Positions 47,326-58,549 are shown, counted from the stretch's first letter. The stretch: 64,000 nt of DNA from Anaeramoeba flamelloides (GCA_027625915.1 JANTQA010000036.1:9073001-9137000); one strand, 5' to 3'. Notes: generated by a model from the sequence alone, not told the origin. Numbers and translations are program-made.

Positions 47326-50160
47326 ATGGCACTTTTTATCAAACCCAGAGGTAACAAGTCACCCAAAAAGAAATTCCAGTACAACCCCAAAAAGCATGGG
47401 ATTACTGCGGGGATTCAAAAAATCAAAATCTCCAAGACTGTGCAGGAATCACAAGGTGCGTTAATGTGGATGCGTGAAGTTCTTCAATTTCCAGATCTAA
47501 CTGAAGAAGAGGCCTTTAGCCCAAACGGTCTCCACCTGTTGAACATCGTTAACGTGATCAGCCCAAGAAGAAAGAACAAATTGGTGACTGCAAATTTGGC
47601 CTTTGTGCAGCAGCAAGAGAATTTGAAGGAGTACATCCGTACACTTGAATTTTGGAGATACCCAAATTCTAAGCAAATAAGTCACGGCGATATCGTTAGT
47701 GGTGATCTGAAGGGCAAGGAGCAATTGATTCACTCAATCTTATTTTTAAAAGACGAGTATGAAAAAACTGGTATCAGAAAGGACGACACAAAAGATTATA
47801 GAAAGTTTTACATTATTAAAGACGACGAAGATGATGATGATGATGATGATGATTCGTCTGGGAATGAAAATGGAGGCGAAGACAAATTGAACGAATATTT
47901 AACTGGTGGATCAGATCGTAATACATATCGTAATGTTTTTTATTATGAGCAAGACAAACGGGAAAAGGCTATCAAAAAAAACGCCCAGAAAATTAAAGAA
48001 AAGGAATCGTCGGAGTCGTCTGATGACAAAAGCAGTTCTAGTGATGACAAAAATGAAAAAGAAAAAAGTAGTTCAAGTGACGACAAAAAAGAAAAAAGTG
48101 ATCCAAGTGATTCAAGCGAGGAAAGTGAAAAAAAAGACAAGGAAGAATCTGAAAAAGAAGAATCAGAAAAAGAATCCGAAAAAGAGTCAGAAAAGGAATC
48201 TGATCAAGAGTCAGAAAAAGAGGAGTCAAACAAAGAGGAATCAGAAAAAGAGGAAAAACAAGGGCTCGAGAAATATCTTGATAAATTAAATAGTGAAGAT
48301 GATAATAATGAAGAAGAGTCTGATGAGGAAGAAGGATCTGATATCCTTGATGGCGAGTTTGATGATTATTTAAATAAACTTGATGAGCCAAAGGAAGATT
48401 CTGATAATCAAGAAGAATCCGATAAAGAATTAGATAATATTTTGGATCTAGAGGAAAAAAAATCAAAATCTACATCAAGTGAAGAATCTGACGAATCTCA
48501 GAAATCAGAAAAATCCAGTGAATCTGAAAATTTTGATAAATCTGATAAATCTGACAAATCTAATGAATCAGAAAAATCCAGTGAATCTGATAAATCTGAC
48601 AAATCTGATGAATCTGACAAATCAGATGAATCCGACAAATCTGATGAATCCGACAAATCTGAAAAATCCAGTGAATCTAATGAATCTAATGAATCTTCTG
48701 ATTCATCTGTTGCAAGACATAAATCAAAAAGAAGCCATAAATTTTCTAGTAAACATAGATCTTCTAGTCGACATAAATCAAAAAGAAGGCACAAATCAAA
48801 AAGAAGACATAAATCAAAAAGAAGACACAAGTCTTCCAGTCGACATCGATCATCAAGAAGGCATAAATCATCAAGTCGGCATAAATCCAAAAATGGGCAC
48901 AAATCTAGAAAGCATAGAAGGCATTCGTCTGATTCTAGCTCCGAATCAAGCTTAAGTTCAAGTACATCTGACAAATATGAAGGCTCGAAAAAAAAACATC
49001 ATTCAAGAAGCACTAGTTCCAAAAAAAGGAATAAAAGAAATAAAGTCAAGTTGTCTGATTCTTCTCATGAAGAAAAAAGGGATTCTTCAGATGAAGAAGA
49101 AAAATTACAACCAAATGAAAATGTCTGGGCGATACTTGATCATTATAACAAAGACTCCTCATATTTAAGACAAGACTTTAGGGATTTAATTCTAAAAAAG
49201 GGGAAAAAAAAAAAATCATGGGAATACGAGATGTACATGCTAATGCAGGTAATTAATAAGGAAGGGAGTGTCAGGGATTTCATGGACTCCAAATCAAAAA
49301 ATATCGGGAACCCCTATAAAAAAAATATTGAATTTGCCTATGGGGAGGCATATAAGCATTTAAAACTAGGCGAAACTATAATCAATTTAAACATTGACAA
49401 TCAAAAAGAAAAATATTACCGACCAAGCAAATTGTATTTAACTAAAAAGGGATTTAAAATTGAATTGGATAGATTAGGGCCCCTCGTGCAAATGAAGTGG
49501 TCACCAGAAATTGAAATATTAATTCATAAGCAACAAAAAAAGCTTTTTAATATTAGTATTCCAAAGCAAAATGAAAGCCATTTTTGTAGCGCAGAGAACG
49601 AACATGAAAAAAACATTTTAATACTAGCATTTTCTTTATATCAAAAATACCATAAGCACAAGATGAGAATTGGCTATAACAGGCCAACCGAATTCGGTAA
49701 TTTGGATAATTTAGATCTTTCCATGATCCCTCACCCTCTAGAAATGAACCAACAGTTCAACAAATTATTGACTTCCTACCAAGTGCTTTCCAATAATAAA
49801 AATTTATCGATCTCGTCTTCAAATGTGATGGATGGGTTCATCAAGGAAGGCGGTGTCAATTTCAAAGTTACAATGGTCGTTAAAAGAGAATTTCCCCTAT
49901 GCCCAGGCTATATCAAAATTCGATCCAAATGCATCAAAATTGGGCTCAGAAAGAAAACTTGGTTGAAAATACCCTTTTCGAAAAATGTGTTAATTATGAA
50001 ATCTCCCAATAATACCAGATTATGTAAAATTTCTTACATCAAAAAAAACCTCACAGATCCTTATGTCGTATTCTTAGCAGAAACAACATCCGATAGAAGC
50101 TTGATCACACACACAATCGTTAAATTTAGAGCTTTATATGAAGAACAAAATCTCATATAA
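47326..50160 (+). CDS. Calponin-homology protein with Ser/acidic and SR-like tracts, 944 residues
   Basis: A single-exon gene. Residues about 43-146 look like a calponin-homology domain: the opening ALMWMREVL, NGLHLLNIVNVISP, then LAFVQQQENLKEYI and a closing helix match the usual CH order, suggesting actin or microtubule binding. Residues about 165-460 are a tract of Ser with Asp/Glu/Lys (SDKSDESDKSDE units from a 12-18-base DNA minisatellite). Residues about 461-570 are basic, with HKSKRR and RHKSSSR units like splicing-factor RS/HK tracts. Residues about 600-944 are globular; the parts near 690-780 and 830-940 have strand-rich patterns reminiscent of two PH-like folds (LYLTKKGFKIEL; NVLIMKSPNNTRLCKISY), but this is weak. 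No exact family is recognised. It could be a cytoskeletal linker or a phosphorylation-regulated scaffold. Confidence 0.88.
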   Translation: MALFIKPRGNKSPKKKFQYNPKKHGITAGIQKIKISKTVQESQGALMWMREVLQFPDLTEEEAFSPNGLHLLNIVNVISPRRKNKLVTANLAFVQQQENLKEYIRTLEFWRYPNSKQISHGDIVSGDLKGKEQLIHSILFLKDEYEKTGIRKDDTKDYRKFYIIKDDEDDDDDDDDSSGNENGGEDKLNEYLTGGSDRNTYRNVFYYEQDKREKAIKKNAQKIKEKESSESSDDKSSSSDDKNEKEKSSSSDDKKEKSDPSDSSEESEKKDKEESEKEESEKESEKESEKESDQESEKEESNKEESEKEEKQGLEKYLDKLNSEDDNNEEESDEEEGSDILDGEFDDYLNKLDEPKEDSDNQEESDKELDNILDLEEKKSKSTSSEESDESQKSEKSSESENFDKSDKSDKSNESEKSSESDKSDKSDESDKSDESDKSDESDKSEKSSESNESNESSDSSVARHKSKRSHKFSSKHRSSSRHKSKRRHKSKRRHKSKRRHKSSSRHRSSRRHKSSSRHKSKNGHKSRKHRRHSSDSSSESSLSSSTSDKYEGSKKKHHSRSTSSKKRNKRNKVKLSDSSHEEKRDSSDEEEKLQPNENVWAILDHYNKDSSYLRQDFRDLILKKGKKKKSWEYEMYMLMQVINKEGSVRDFMDSKSKNIGNPYKKNIEFAYGEAYKHLKLGETIINLNIDNQKEKYYRPSKLYLTKKGFKIELDRLGPLVQMKWSPEIEILIHKQQKKLFNISIPKQNESHFCSAENEHEKNILILAFSLYQKYHKHKMRIGYNRPTEFGNLDNLDLSMIPHPLEMNQQFNKLLTSYQVLSNNKNLSISSSNVMDGFIKEGGVNFKVTMVVKREFPLCPGYIKIRSKCIKIGLRKKTWLKIPFSKNVLIMKSPNNTRLCKISYIKKNLTDPYVVFLAETTSDRSLITHTIVKFRALYEEQNLI
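48530..48700 (+). repeat. Coding minisatellite (SDKSDE units)
   Basis: Tandem imperfect 12-base units of the type TCTGACAAATCTGATGAATC, inside the CH-protein gene. Likely variable in length between strains. Confidence 0.85.
48760..48900 (+). repeat. Coding minisatellite (HKSKRR/RHKSS units)
   Basis: Tandem imperfect 15-base units around CATAAATCAAAAAGAAG inside the CH-protein gene, giving the basic SR-like tract. Confidence 0.8.
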
Positions 50161-50188
50161 TTATTTTAATTTTGTTATTAATCCATTA

Positions 50189-50250
50189 ATCTTTTTTCTT
50201 TTTTCTTTTCTCTTTTCTCTTTTCTTTTCTTTTCTTGTCTTTTTTTTTTT
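50189..50250 (+). repeat. Pyrimidine microsatellite (TTTTC-type)
   Basis: Imperfect CTTTT/CTTTTCTCTT units, probably within the 3' UTR or terminator region of the CH-protein gene. Confidence 0.85.
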
Positions 50251-50929
50251 TCATTTGTTTTTCTTTTAAATTTTTTTAATAATTTTGTTCATTATTTCAT
50301 ATAAATTTTTATTGAAATTTTTATTGAAATTTTGATTAATTTCTCAAAATTAATATTTTTTTTTCTTATTGTCAAAAAAATTGTTTAAAATCTTTTAGTT
50401 TATTATTAAAGAATTTAAATTTAAAAAAAATAAAAAATATAAAAAAAAAAAATCAAAGGCCTGATACTTTAAAAAAAATTAAATATTTTTTAAAAAAAAA
50501 TGAAATATGTTCTTATTTCTTTAATTTTTTGAAAAAAATAAATTTGTTTTATTCATAATTTTCAGTTTCTAAAGTTATTTTTTAAATTGAAAAAAAAAAA
50601 AAACAAAAAAAAAAAATTAATAAAGCGTTTTTAAAAGTTTTGGCTATTTTTTTAGACATAAAATGGTTCAATAAATTAGTACAAATAAATAATTACAAAT
50701 TGAAATTCGCAAAATTGAAAATTTTCCAAAAAGATTAAACTTTTTAAATTGGGACAAAATAACCTAAAGAATTGTTTTTCATTATTATTTATCAAAAAAA
50801 TTTCCCACTCTTAGGATCTTTTAAGGAAAATTGTTTCTACAGGATTACGTTGTAAAAAATTACAAACATGTATTTAGACCAAGAAATAAACTTTCTTTTC
50901 GTCAAAGAGGAACCAAATTTTTTTCAAAT

Positions 50930-52085
50930 ATCTATGATTAAAAAATATTGACTTTTAAAGAATAAATAAGAAATAAGTAGAATTATATATATCAAAGAAT
51001 AATTGATATTCAAATGAACTATTACTAAGGTAAAATTATTACTTTTCAAATTTGGCCAAATTTCGATTTTATTTAAAACAGTTAATCAGATTGAAATATA
51101 TTAGATGCGTGTATTTAAAACCCATTTTCGGCTACTTTAGGGCCATTGGGGTAAGTTAGAAAATGTTTATATCATATTTTAAGGAAGTTTATGGAATTTT
51201 GATAAAGATTTTGAGAAACAAATAATTAAGATACCAATAAGATTTTTTAACTTGTTTTAAATTGTTAAAAAATTTCCACTTAACTTTTGTGGTTAAAATG
51301 GTTTTTGGAACAAAATTTTAAAAATATTTATTATTGAGGATTTCAAATTTTTGGATTTTCAACAATTTAAGTAATAGAATACCAGTTAATCACAAAATAA
51401 TCTTTTTGATTTTCTAAATAATGATTTAAAACTATTATCAACCCGTGTACATATGAAAATAACGACGAAACGCTTCAACCTTACAAAAAAATCCAAATTG
51501 ACCAATTTTGAAATTTAATAATATATCCAAAACTAGCCAATCAATAATTTTTCTTAAAAATTGTAAGACTAAAATTTATACATTCATTGAGAAAAACAAG
51601 GATGTTCGTTTTGAAAGTATACTGGTATTTGAATAATAAATAAGAACCATTTTCACTTCGTTTTTCTTACTTTTCTTTTACAAATCAAGTCCCCAAACGA
51701 AGTGTGTTGGTATTTGTTGTCTCTATTCAGAAAAACAACAATGTTGATTTAGATCTTCCCAATACAGATCAAATAAAATCCCAATTGAATTCAATAGAAA
51801 TCAAAATGATTTCTCGAGATTCATTTCCAGTGTTTCAGTAACATGGAAATAACAGTTTTTTATGGCATTTACTATAGAGCTTAGAATAAAAAATTTTTGT
51901 ACAAAAACATTTGTGTTGCAAAAAAAAAAGAAAAAAAAAAAAGAATAAAAGTGAAAAAATAATTTCAATTTTGAAAATTTCAAAAATAAAAATTTTCTTC
52001 TAATATCCATTAAAATCCTTTAAAAACAAGTAATTCATTCCAATACATCTGGGCACCTTTACCTGAAAAAAGCTTGTACATGTAA
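50930..52085 (+). repeat. Dispersed repeat family C, copy 2, with insertions
   Basis: Matches 16690-17190 in three blocks (about 50940-51040, 51535-51617 and 51719-52085). Between them are about 490 and about 100 extra bases. The shorter extra piece (51618-51718) resembles foldback F (ACTGGTATTTG, TTTTCACTTCG). Confidence 0.6.
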
Positions 52086-53163
52086 TATTATTTATATAGA
52101 AAATATTTTATAATCAATAAGTTTTAAAACCATTAGAAAAACAATAAAAAAAAATTATTTATCAAAAAATTATCAAAAAATTTTTATAAAAATATTCTTA
52201 AATTGCTGTACTTAATATATTTTAAGACTTCATTTCTTGTATATTATATTATCTACCATTTCACATTTTTTTATATCGAAAGGGTACCTTTAATATATTA
52301 AAGTCAACTATTTGCAGATGAGTAGATTTTTATATAAAAAGAAAACGAAAAATATGTTAATTAAAAAATTAAATTTTAATTTATGAATTAAAACATAATT
52401 TAGATTAAAACCCAACAAAGAAAAAACAGTTATTTCAAAAAATTATAAAATATTAAATATTTAGTAATTTCCTTGGTGAAAAATTTCTCATATAGTTAAT
52501 AATCTGAAAAATGCAAAAGAAACTTCTAAAATTCAAACAATTATTCAATTATAATTCATTAATAATTTATAAAATTTTTATTATTTAAATCTTTTATATT
52601 AAGTAAATTAACACATAGGTTCGAAATATAGACTTTTTAAATCGCAACACTAAATTATTCTAACCCTTTGATCTTATTCTTCTATTACTGGGATAGACAA
52701 AATAAATACAAATACACCAATTCTTATTTACAAAATATAATTTAAAATTGAAAATATAGTAATTTCAGTAAATAAAAAAAAAATTAAATTCAAAAAAATA
52801 AATCAATAAATTTATTTCTTCCTTATTAGAAAAACTAATAAAATATAACCAACGAATTATTAACAAAATTAAGTGAATACCGGGAAAATTTCTGCCGTTT
52901 TTAACAAAACATATCTATTCTAACAAGTTGTTGAATTTTACTAATTAAAAGTGTTGTTAAAGTTTTCCAGAATTTAAAATAATATGGTATAATCACATCA
53001 ATAATCAAATCTAGTTTTAAAAAAGAGATATAGTGAAAAAAACTTACTGTGAATTAAAAGCCTATTAAGAGTGGCCCACCATTAGCCTTTCTCTATTTAC
53101 CACCAACTATGAGACTATTTAATAATTCAACAAACATTTTATTTGTTTTCTATTCGATATTTA

Positions 53164-53359
53164 TAGTCAGTTCCAATTTTAAGAGACAAACTTTTAACCA
53201 AATTTAAGGAACAAAAAAATCTGAAATTAAGGCACATTTTTTAGAATTTTTATATACACAAATAATTTTACAAGAATTGGAATTTTGTGTCTTAATTTGA
53301 GATTATTTTTGTTCCTTAATTTTCCTTACAAGTTTATATCTTAACAATGAAAATGGTTG
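53164..53359. mobile_element. Tc1/mariner-like MITE, copy D3 (196 bp)
   Basis: The third copy of the palindromic element, again 196 bp, flanked by TA (53162-53163 and 53360-53361). Its arms are more diverged than those of D1 and D2 (AGTCAGTTCCAATTTTAAG on the left). Confidence 0.7.
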
Positions 53360-53797
53360 TATTGAATTTAATCTTTTATATTACTAATTTCTTGAAATTT
53401 TAAAATAATTTTGTCTGAATTTTATTTTGAGGAACTACAGACGAATCCAATTTTTTTAACAAGTCCTATTTGAGAATCTCTTGGAGATCAAACGAAATTC
53501 ACAAATTTTGTGAAATATTTAAACAAACACACTTTGGTTTGAGGTTCTTTGTGTTTATCCTATTTATTTTAGCAAAAAGATCAATTCCCACAAAGAAAAT
53601 CCAGTTAATAACTCAAAAACGAGATTTTGCACATCTTTTTGGTTCTTTCGTTTGAAAACGAAAATACTTATATGAATAATTCTAAGAACAAAGCATGAAA
53701 AAAAACATCAGTGGGATCATTTTTTATTATTCCTTTCTTTGTTAATTTCTGGATTTTAATTCGAGTCTTTTTTGGAGCAAAACATTCAATTTTATAC

Positions 53798-54600
53798 ATG
53801 TTCAATAAAAACAAAACAAAACAAAAAACGCAAGTTCAAATTCCATCAATCGAAGAGGTATCACTACAGCTCACACAGAGGATTGAAAAACATGATCAAA
53901 AAATTCAAAAACTTATTGTACAGATTGTCAAACTAAAAAAACAGATGGGAAAAATGAAAGAGGGAAAGAAAAAAGAACAGGTAAAAAAACAAACGATACG
54001 GCTTCTAAAACAAAAAAAGATGATTGAAAAACAACAAGAAAGACTCTACCAACAGCAGTCAAATTTAGAACATATTTCTTCTGTTCAAGAATCATTAAAA
54101 CCAACGATAGTACAAGTAAATAATTTTTTGAAATTTAGATTTACTGAATGAATAGGTTTAATGCTAATCTTTCTTTCTGTCTTGGAACTAAAAACAAAAC
54201 ACACAAAACAATCCAAAATTTGAAACATTTTGTTTTTGTTCATAAAAAATAGGTAAAAGTCTTAAAACAAACAAACTCATTATTCAAACAACAATTCAAA
54301 GAAATGGGTTTTGAAGATGTAATGGATGCCAAAGACGAAATGGAGGATATCCTCGATCAAACAAGCGAGATACAGGAAACACTAAGTCAAAATTTTGGTG
54401 TTCCTGACGAATTTGAAGAAGGCGATCTTGAAACAGAGCTACAGGAAATTGAAGGAGAAATGTTCAATGAAGAACAAAACCAAGACATTCCGAGCTACCT
54501 TGATGTCCCAAATGTAGATCCCAAATCAACTCTTCAAGATAATGATCTAGAAGATGAAGAAGAGGATGAATTTGATCTTCTTCAATTGGAAAAAAATTAA
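53798..54600 (+). CDS. CHMP5: ESCRT-III protein VPS60/CHMP5, two exons
   Basis: An ESCRT-III family subunit that binds LIP5/Vta1 and promotes Vps4-driven disassembly during multivesicular body sorting and membrane scission. Exons 53798-54115 and 54253-54600 join in phase 0 to 221 residues (human CHMP5 has 219). The 137-base intron has GTAAAT and AATAG edges. Family blocks visible are a basic N-terminal helix pair (KIQKLIVQIVKLKKQMGKM, then KKQTIRLLKQKKMIEKQQER), then LFKQQFKEMGFEDVMDAKDE, DILDQTSEIQETLSQNFGVP and the acidic stretch FEEGDLETELQEIEGEM. I chose the ATG at 53798 because it gives a short basic N-terminus of normal family length; the frame is open further upstream (to 53711), which would add hydrophobic residues untypical of the family. 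The tail is very acidic (DLEDEEEDEFDLL). Confidence 0.95.
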
Positions 54601-54669
54601 ATTCCTTGCTTGTCTTATTGCTTTTATTTGAAAACCAAAGTTGTGTTATTATTTTGTAAGTTTAATTAA

Positions 54670-55101
54670 GGGGGATCTAAAAGAAAGCTATATTATAATG
54701 ACAGGTGTACAATTCAAAAAATCAGGCTTTGTACCCGTTATCTTTTTAGATCCAGAATAATCTATTCAATTGCAAATTTTCGAGAATTTGGAAATTTATA
54801 TTGATCAAATCTTTAATGCTAATTTAGCCCTGAAAAACAAAACCCAACCTTTCTTCTAAGCCAAGCATATTTTTAAGTTACGAATAAAAAGCTTTTGAAA
54901 AAATCAATTCTTATCAAAAAGGATTGGGCTATGGCTTTCAGTACTAAGTTACCATTAAAGATTTGATCAGTCATAAATTTGAAAATTCTCAAAAATTTGC
55001 AATTGAAGGATTATCCTGGATCTAAAGATATAACAGGTATAAAGCCAGAGGTTTTGAATTATACACCCCTCGTCACAATATATCTTTCTTTTAGAGACCC
55101 C
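54670..55101. mobile_element. TTAA-bounded palindromic element I (432 bp)
   Basis: TTAA at 54666-54669 and at 55102-55105. The left end GGGGGATCTAAAAGAAAG is mirrored by CTTTCTTTTAGAGACCCC. The arms are about 190 bases each, at about 80% identity, including CAATTGCAAATTTT and GATCAAATCTTTAATG in both. It lies directly downstream of VPS60. Non-coding; a MITE of a TTAA-targeting transposon is likely. Confidence 0.72.
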
Positions 55102-55569
55102 TTAAATAAATAAGGGAAAAATAATCAAAAGTTTACAAAATAAATTCAGCTTTCTTTTTATTTTTTCCCTCTTCTTTGAATATTAAAATAATTATAGACT
55201 TACATTTCTTTTTTGGACTATTCGCTGGATGAAAAAATTAGTCATTTAAATAAACAAGCAATTTTGAATACTTTTGCATTGAGCTTATTGGCCTTTGAAT
55301 TGTATTTTTTTTTTAAAAAAACGTATCTTGATTAAAGAACTCACATATGTTTTAATTAAAAGAAAAATTGGGGTATGTTATATAATCATGCTTTTACCAA
55401 ATAATTATAAAATTAAGAAAAAATTTATAAATATTACATCAAAAAAACAAAAATAATAAATTATTTATTTATCTAATTTTTCAATTTTATCAAGTTTTCT
55501 TCTTTGTTATGTTTTTATTTGTATATTGCTTATTTCAAGAATAATTTATTGAATTTTTTTGATCCTATA

Positions 55570-56160
55570 ATCTCTATATGTCCTTAACAAAATTAAGCAC
55601 TATTTTTTTCTGATTAATATTTTTCTAACTCTAGCCTTATAACTTAATTCCATTAACCACTGGGATAAATTTTTTTTCGAATAAAAACAATCTCAACTTT
55701 TGAATATCGAAAATATTTTTGAAATTACTAGCACTTTTTTTTTTTTTTTGAAAAAATTGGCGTTGAGAAAATTTTGAAATCAAAGTATAAGCCAATATAT
55801 TAAATTACAATACTTTTCCAGAAGAGTTTATCTTATTTAAATAACTTTTTTTAATTTTGCTATTTAAAAAATAAAAAAAAAAGAATTTGAAGACCAAATT
55901 AATGTCTTTTGTGGAAAATAAAATTCCCATAATTTCGAATTTGTTTTAGTAAATGAGTTAAAATAAGATATTTTATATAAAAATATACATAATTTAAACT
56001 TTGAATTCAATTATTTTGGCAAAAAATGTTTTCAAGAAAAAGTTAACTGGAAACTTTATTTATTTTAATTTTATCATTTTATTTTTTTAATTTTTTTAAT
56101 GGAAGATATTTGATCAGTTTTCAATTTTTAGTATTTTTTTGGGTTGTGGGGAGATATAAT
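55570..56160 (+). repeat. Dispersed repeat family B, copy 2
   Basis: Matches 18790-19400 in order and orientation, including AAAATTAAGCACTATTTTTT and GCAAAAAATGTTTTCAAG. Non-coding. Confidence 0.72.
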
Positions 56161-57789
56161 GATAAATATATTAAAATATCATAATATTTTTTGTTGTTCT
56201 TATTAATATTGAAAAAATATAAATTATACCTAAATTAACTTTTTAATTCAATTTAGGGAATGGGATTTATTTATAAAATTGGAGATACCACGGTTATTCG
56301 GAGGAAAGGGTATACCGAAATAATCTTTATCTTCAAAAAGTAAATAAAAAATTGAAAATGAAATAGGAAAAAATTAAAAAAAATGAAATTGAAAGTTTTA
56401 AATGGGTTTATAAGAAGCAAAAGGCAAAAATCAAAAAAAAAATCTATCTTAGAATTAGAATATCCAGAAATGAGCCACAGTGTGTATGATTAATTCATAT
56501 TTATTTGATAATTTATTATGAATGTTCATCGGTATGGTGGTAGTTTTTTGAATTGTTGTAATTACTTTTGTTCTTATTGATCTTATTTACTTTAATTCAA
56601 GATCGTTTTCCTTTACTTTTTAGTTTTTATTTTAAAATAAAACATAAATTTATATTTCAGTATTTTAGTGTTAACAAGTAACCACTTGATTTTTTTACTT
56701 TTGAAACTCTTTTTCCTTATAAAAATAACTTTAGTAAGTGAAAAAATAGAAACAATAATAGAAAAATATTTTAGTTCAATTTCCATTTTTTGAATCCATT
56801 GACTCAATTAAAACAAACACTTCATTTTGAAGGAATATTTCCCAGATGAAATCATTTTAAAATATTTTTTTATTGGAAGAAAAACAATATTTCTCCTTTT
56901 TCATTCAAAATTGAGTTAAAAAATACAAATTAGGAAGAATTGAAATAAAATTCTTTGTATATTGTTTGGAATGGTAAATAAGCAATGACCAAAAAAGATG
57001 GATAAATATCTTTTCAAATATCTTTTAATTAAACTGAATTTGAATATTAGTATTCAAATGTTGAAAATTATTAGTTATTAATTGATTATTGTTCGTAATT
57101 CAAATTTTTTGTTTATGAGTCATTTCTTTACTTATTAAAAGAATAAAATTACTTATCATAATTTTCTAAGGTTTGAAAATTGGTGTTTTTATTATTTTTT
57201 TGATACAAAAAAAAAAAATAACAGTGTTTAATTTCAAGATATTTTTTGATAGGGAAGACTCATAAAAATATTTTTTGTGTATAAAATATTATATATTAAT
57301 AAAAAATTGATATTTTTTTTTTTTTTGTGTTGATTATGAATCATTTTCTACAATCAAAAGAATTTTTTTTTCTTATTATTATTTTTTACAATTATTATGA
57401 TTATTCTATTTGAAATATTGACAAATTGTGATAAATAGGAAATCGTAAAAAACTAAAATGAATTAAATATACAAACAATTATTTAAGAAGAAAAAATCGA
57501 TCAAAAGAAATCAATTAGAATAAGTTAAGGATAATTTTTACAGTTATAAATCTACCCAACAATTCACAAACACACAAGAACACATTTACATATCTATCTA
57601 TAGATACAAATAAAAAAGTATCAAATGATCTCCGAATTCAACTTTTCAAAGAATTTATCTTACCCCAAGCACAATTTGTATTTGAAATTTTTCATCTAAC
57701 CTTTGTAGGTATCAAGGATGTAGATAACTAGATTAACAGAAAAATGAAAACCATATCTAAAGTAGAAACAGTTACTCATACAAATTCAA

Positions 57790-58310
57790 ATATAAAAAAT
57801 AATAAATATTATCAAATAACTTATTTACCCAATAACAGTTGGTTATTTTTATTCTTGACATTTGAAAAAGAATCGCACAAAATGATTTAAATTCTAAAAA
57901 AATTAATTAATTTTAGCAAAATAAAATAAATGATTATTTAAATAGATCTCCAAGAATTCAATATTTGTTTTATTTTTATTGTATATTTCGAAAATAAGAT
58001 TAAAGGCCAAAGGTTGTTTATTTATAAAAAGTCTCTCAGAAATTCACAAAAGTAAGATTTTAAAAAAAATAAAAATGTTTGACAAATTTTTCTTTTTTGT
58101 TTTCTGATACAGAACCAAACAAAAAAGGAATTGATCTTTTGACTGAAAATTATATTGGAAAAATGAATTCTTTTAAAATGAATACTTATTTCTCTAAAGC
58201 TGATAAATGCAGTTTTTTTAATCGTAACTAAATGTGTCCTTTGAATAAATAAGTATTCTATTACCTTTGAGAAAAAAATAAAAAAGAGTTTCTAGTCCCT
58301 AAAAAGATAC
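57790..58310 (+). repeat. Dispersed repeat family G, copy 5
   Basis: Shares AATAAATATTATCAAATAACT and CTTTTGACTGAAAATT-type blocks with copies 2 and 3, in the forward orientation. It ends about 240 bases before the SF3B1 start. Confidence 0.55.
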
Positions 58311-58549
58311 TAATCTTCTAACTGACAACCAACATTAAAAAAAATAATTATAAAGAACTAACCAACTTTTCTTTTGTGCGTAATAGTATTTCTATTTTAA
58401 AAAAATAACCAACTTTTACAAAATTAACAAAATAACCCAAAATTTTTCTTGATGAATTCTTTCAAATTTTTCAAAAAAAACCATTTTTGTTAAATATTGT
58501 TCTATTAAATTATTTTTTATCTTCTCTTTGGTAAAAGGTATCGAACATT

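Larger units (their letters stand above)
50161..53797. other. Intergenic region, 3.6 kb
   Basis: Lies after the CH-protein stop (TAA at 50158-50160). It holds a pyrimidine TTTTC/TTTCT run (50189-50250), A-rich runs, repeat C copy 2 and MITE D3. No gene was seen. An open frame at 53470-53655 looks random. Confidence 0.55.
54601..58549. other. Intergenic region, 3.9 kb
   Basis: It contains the TTAA-bounded palindrome 54670-55101, repeat B copy 2 and repeat G copy 5. No gene was seen. The last 230 bases before the SF3B1 ATG are A/T-rich with pyrimidine runs (58515-58530). Confidence 0.55.

Noticed and set aside
47943-48974. Long Ser/Leu/Asp open frames antisense to the CH-protein gene
   Set aside because: They are shadows of the Ser-acidic coding minisatellite.
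53711-53797. Upstream in-frame extension of VPS60 exon 1 (MGSFFIIPFF...)
   Set aside because: It begins with a non-ATG codon, is hydrophobic, and would make the protein longer than the family; the ATG at 53798 gives the normal length.
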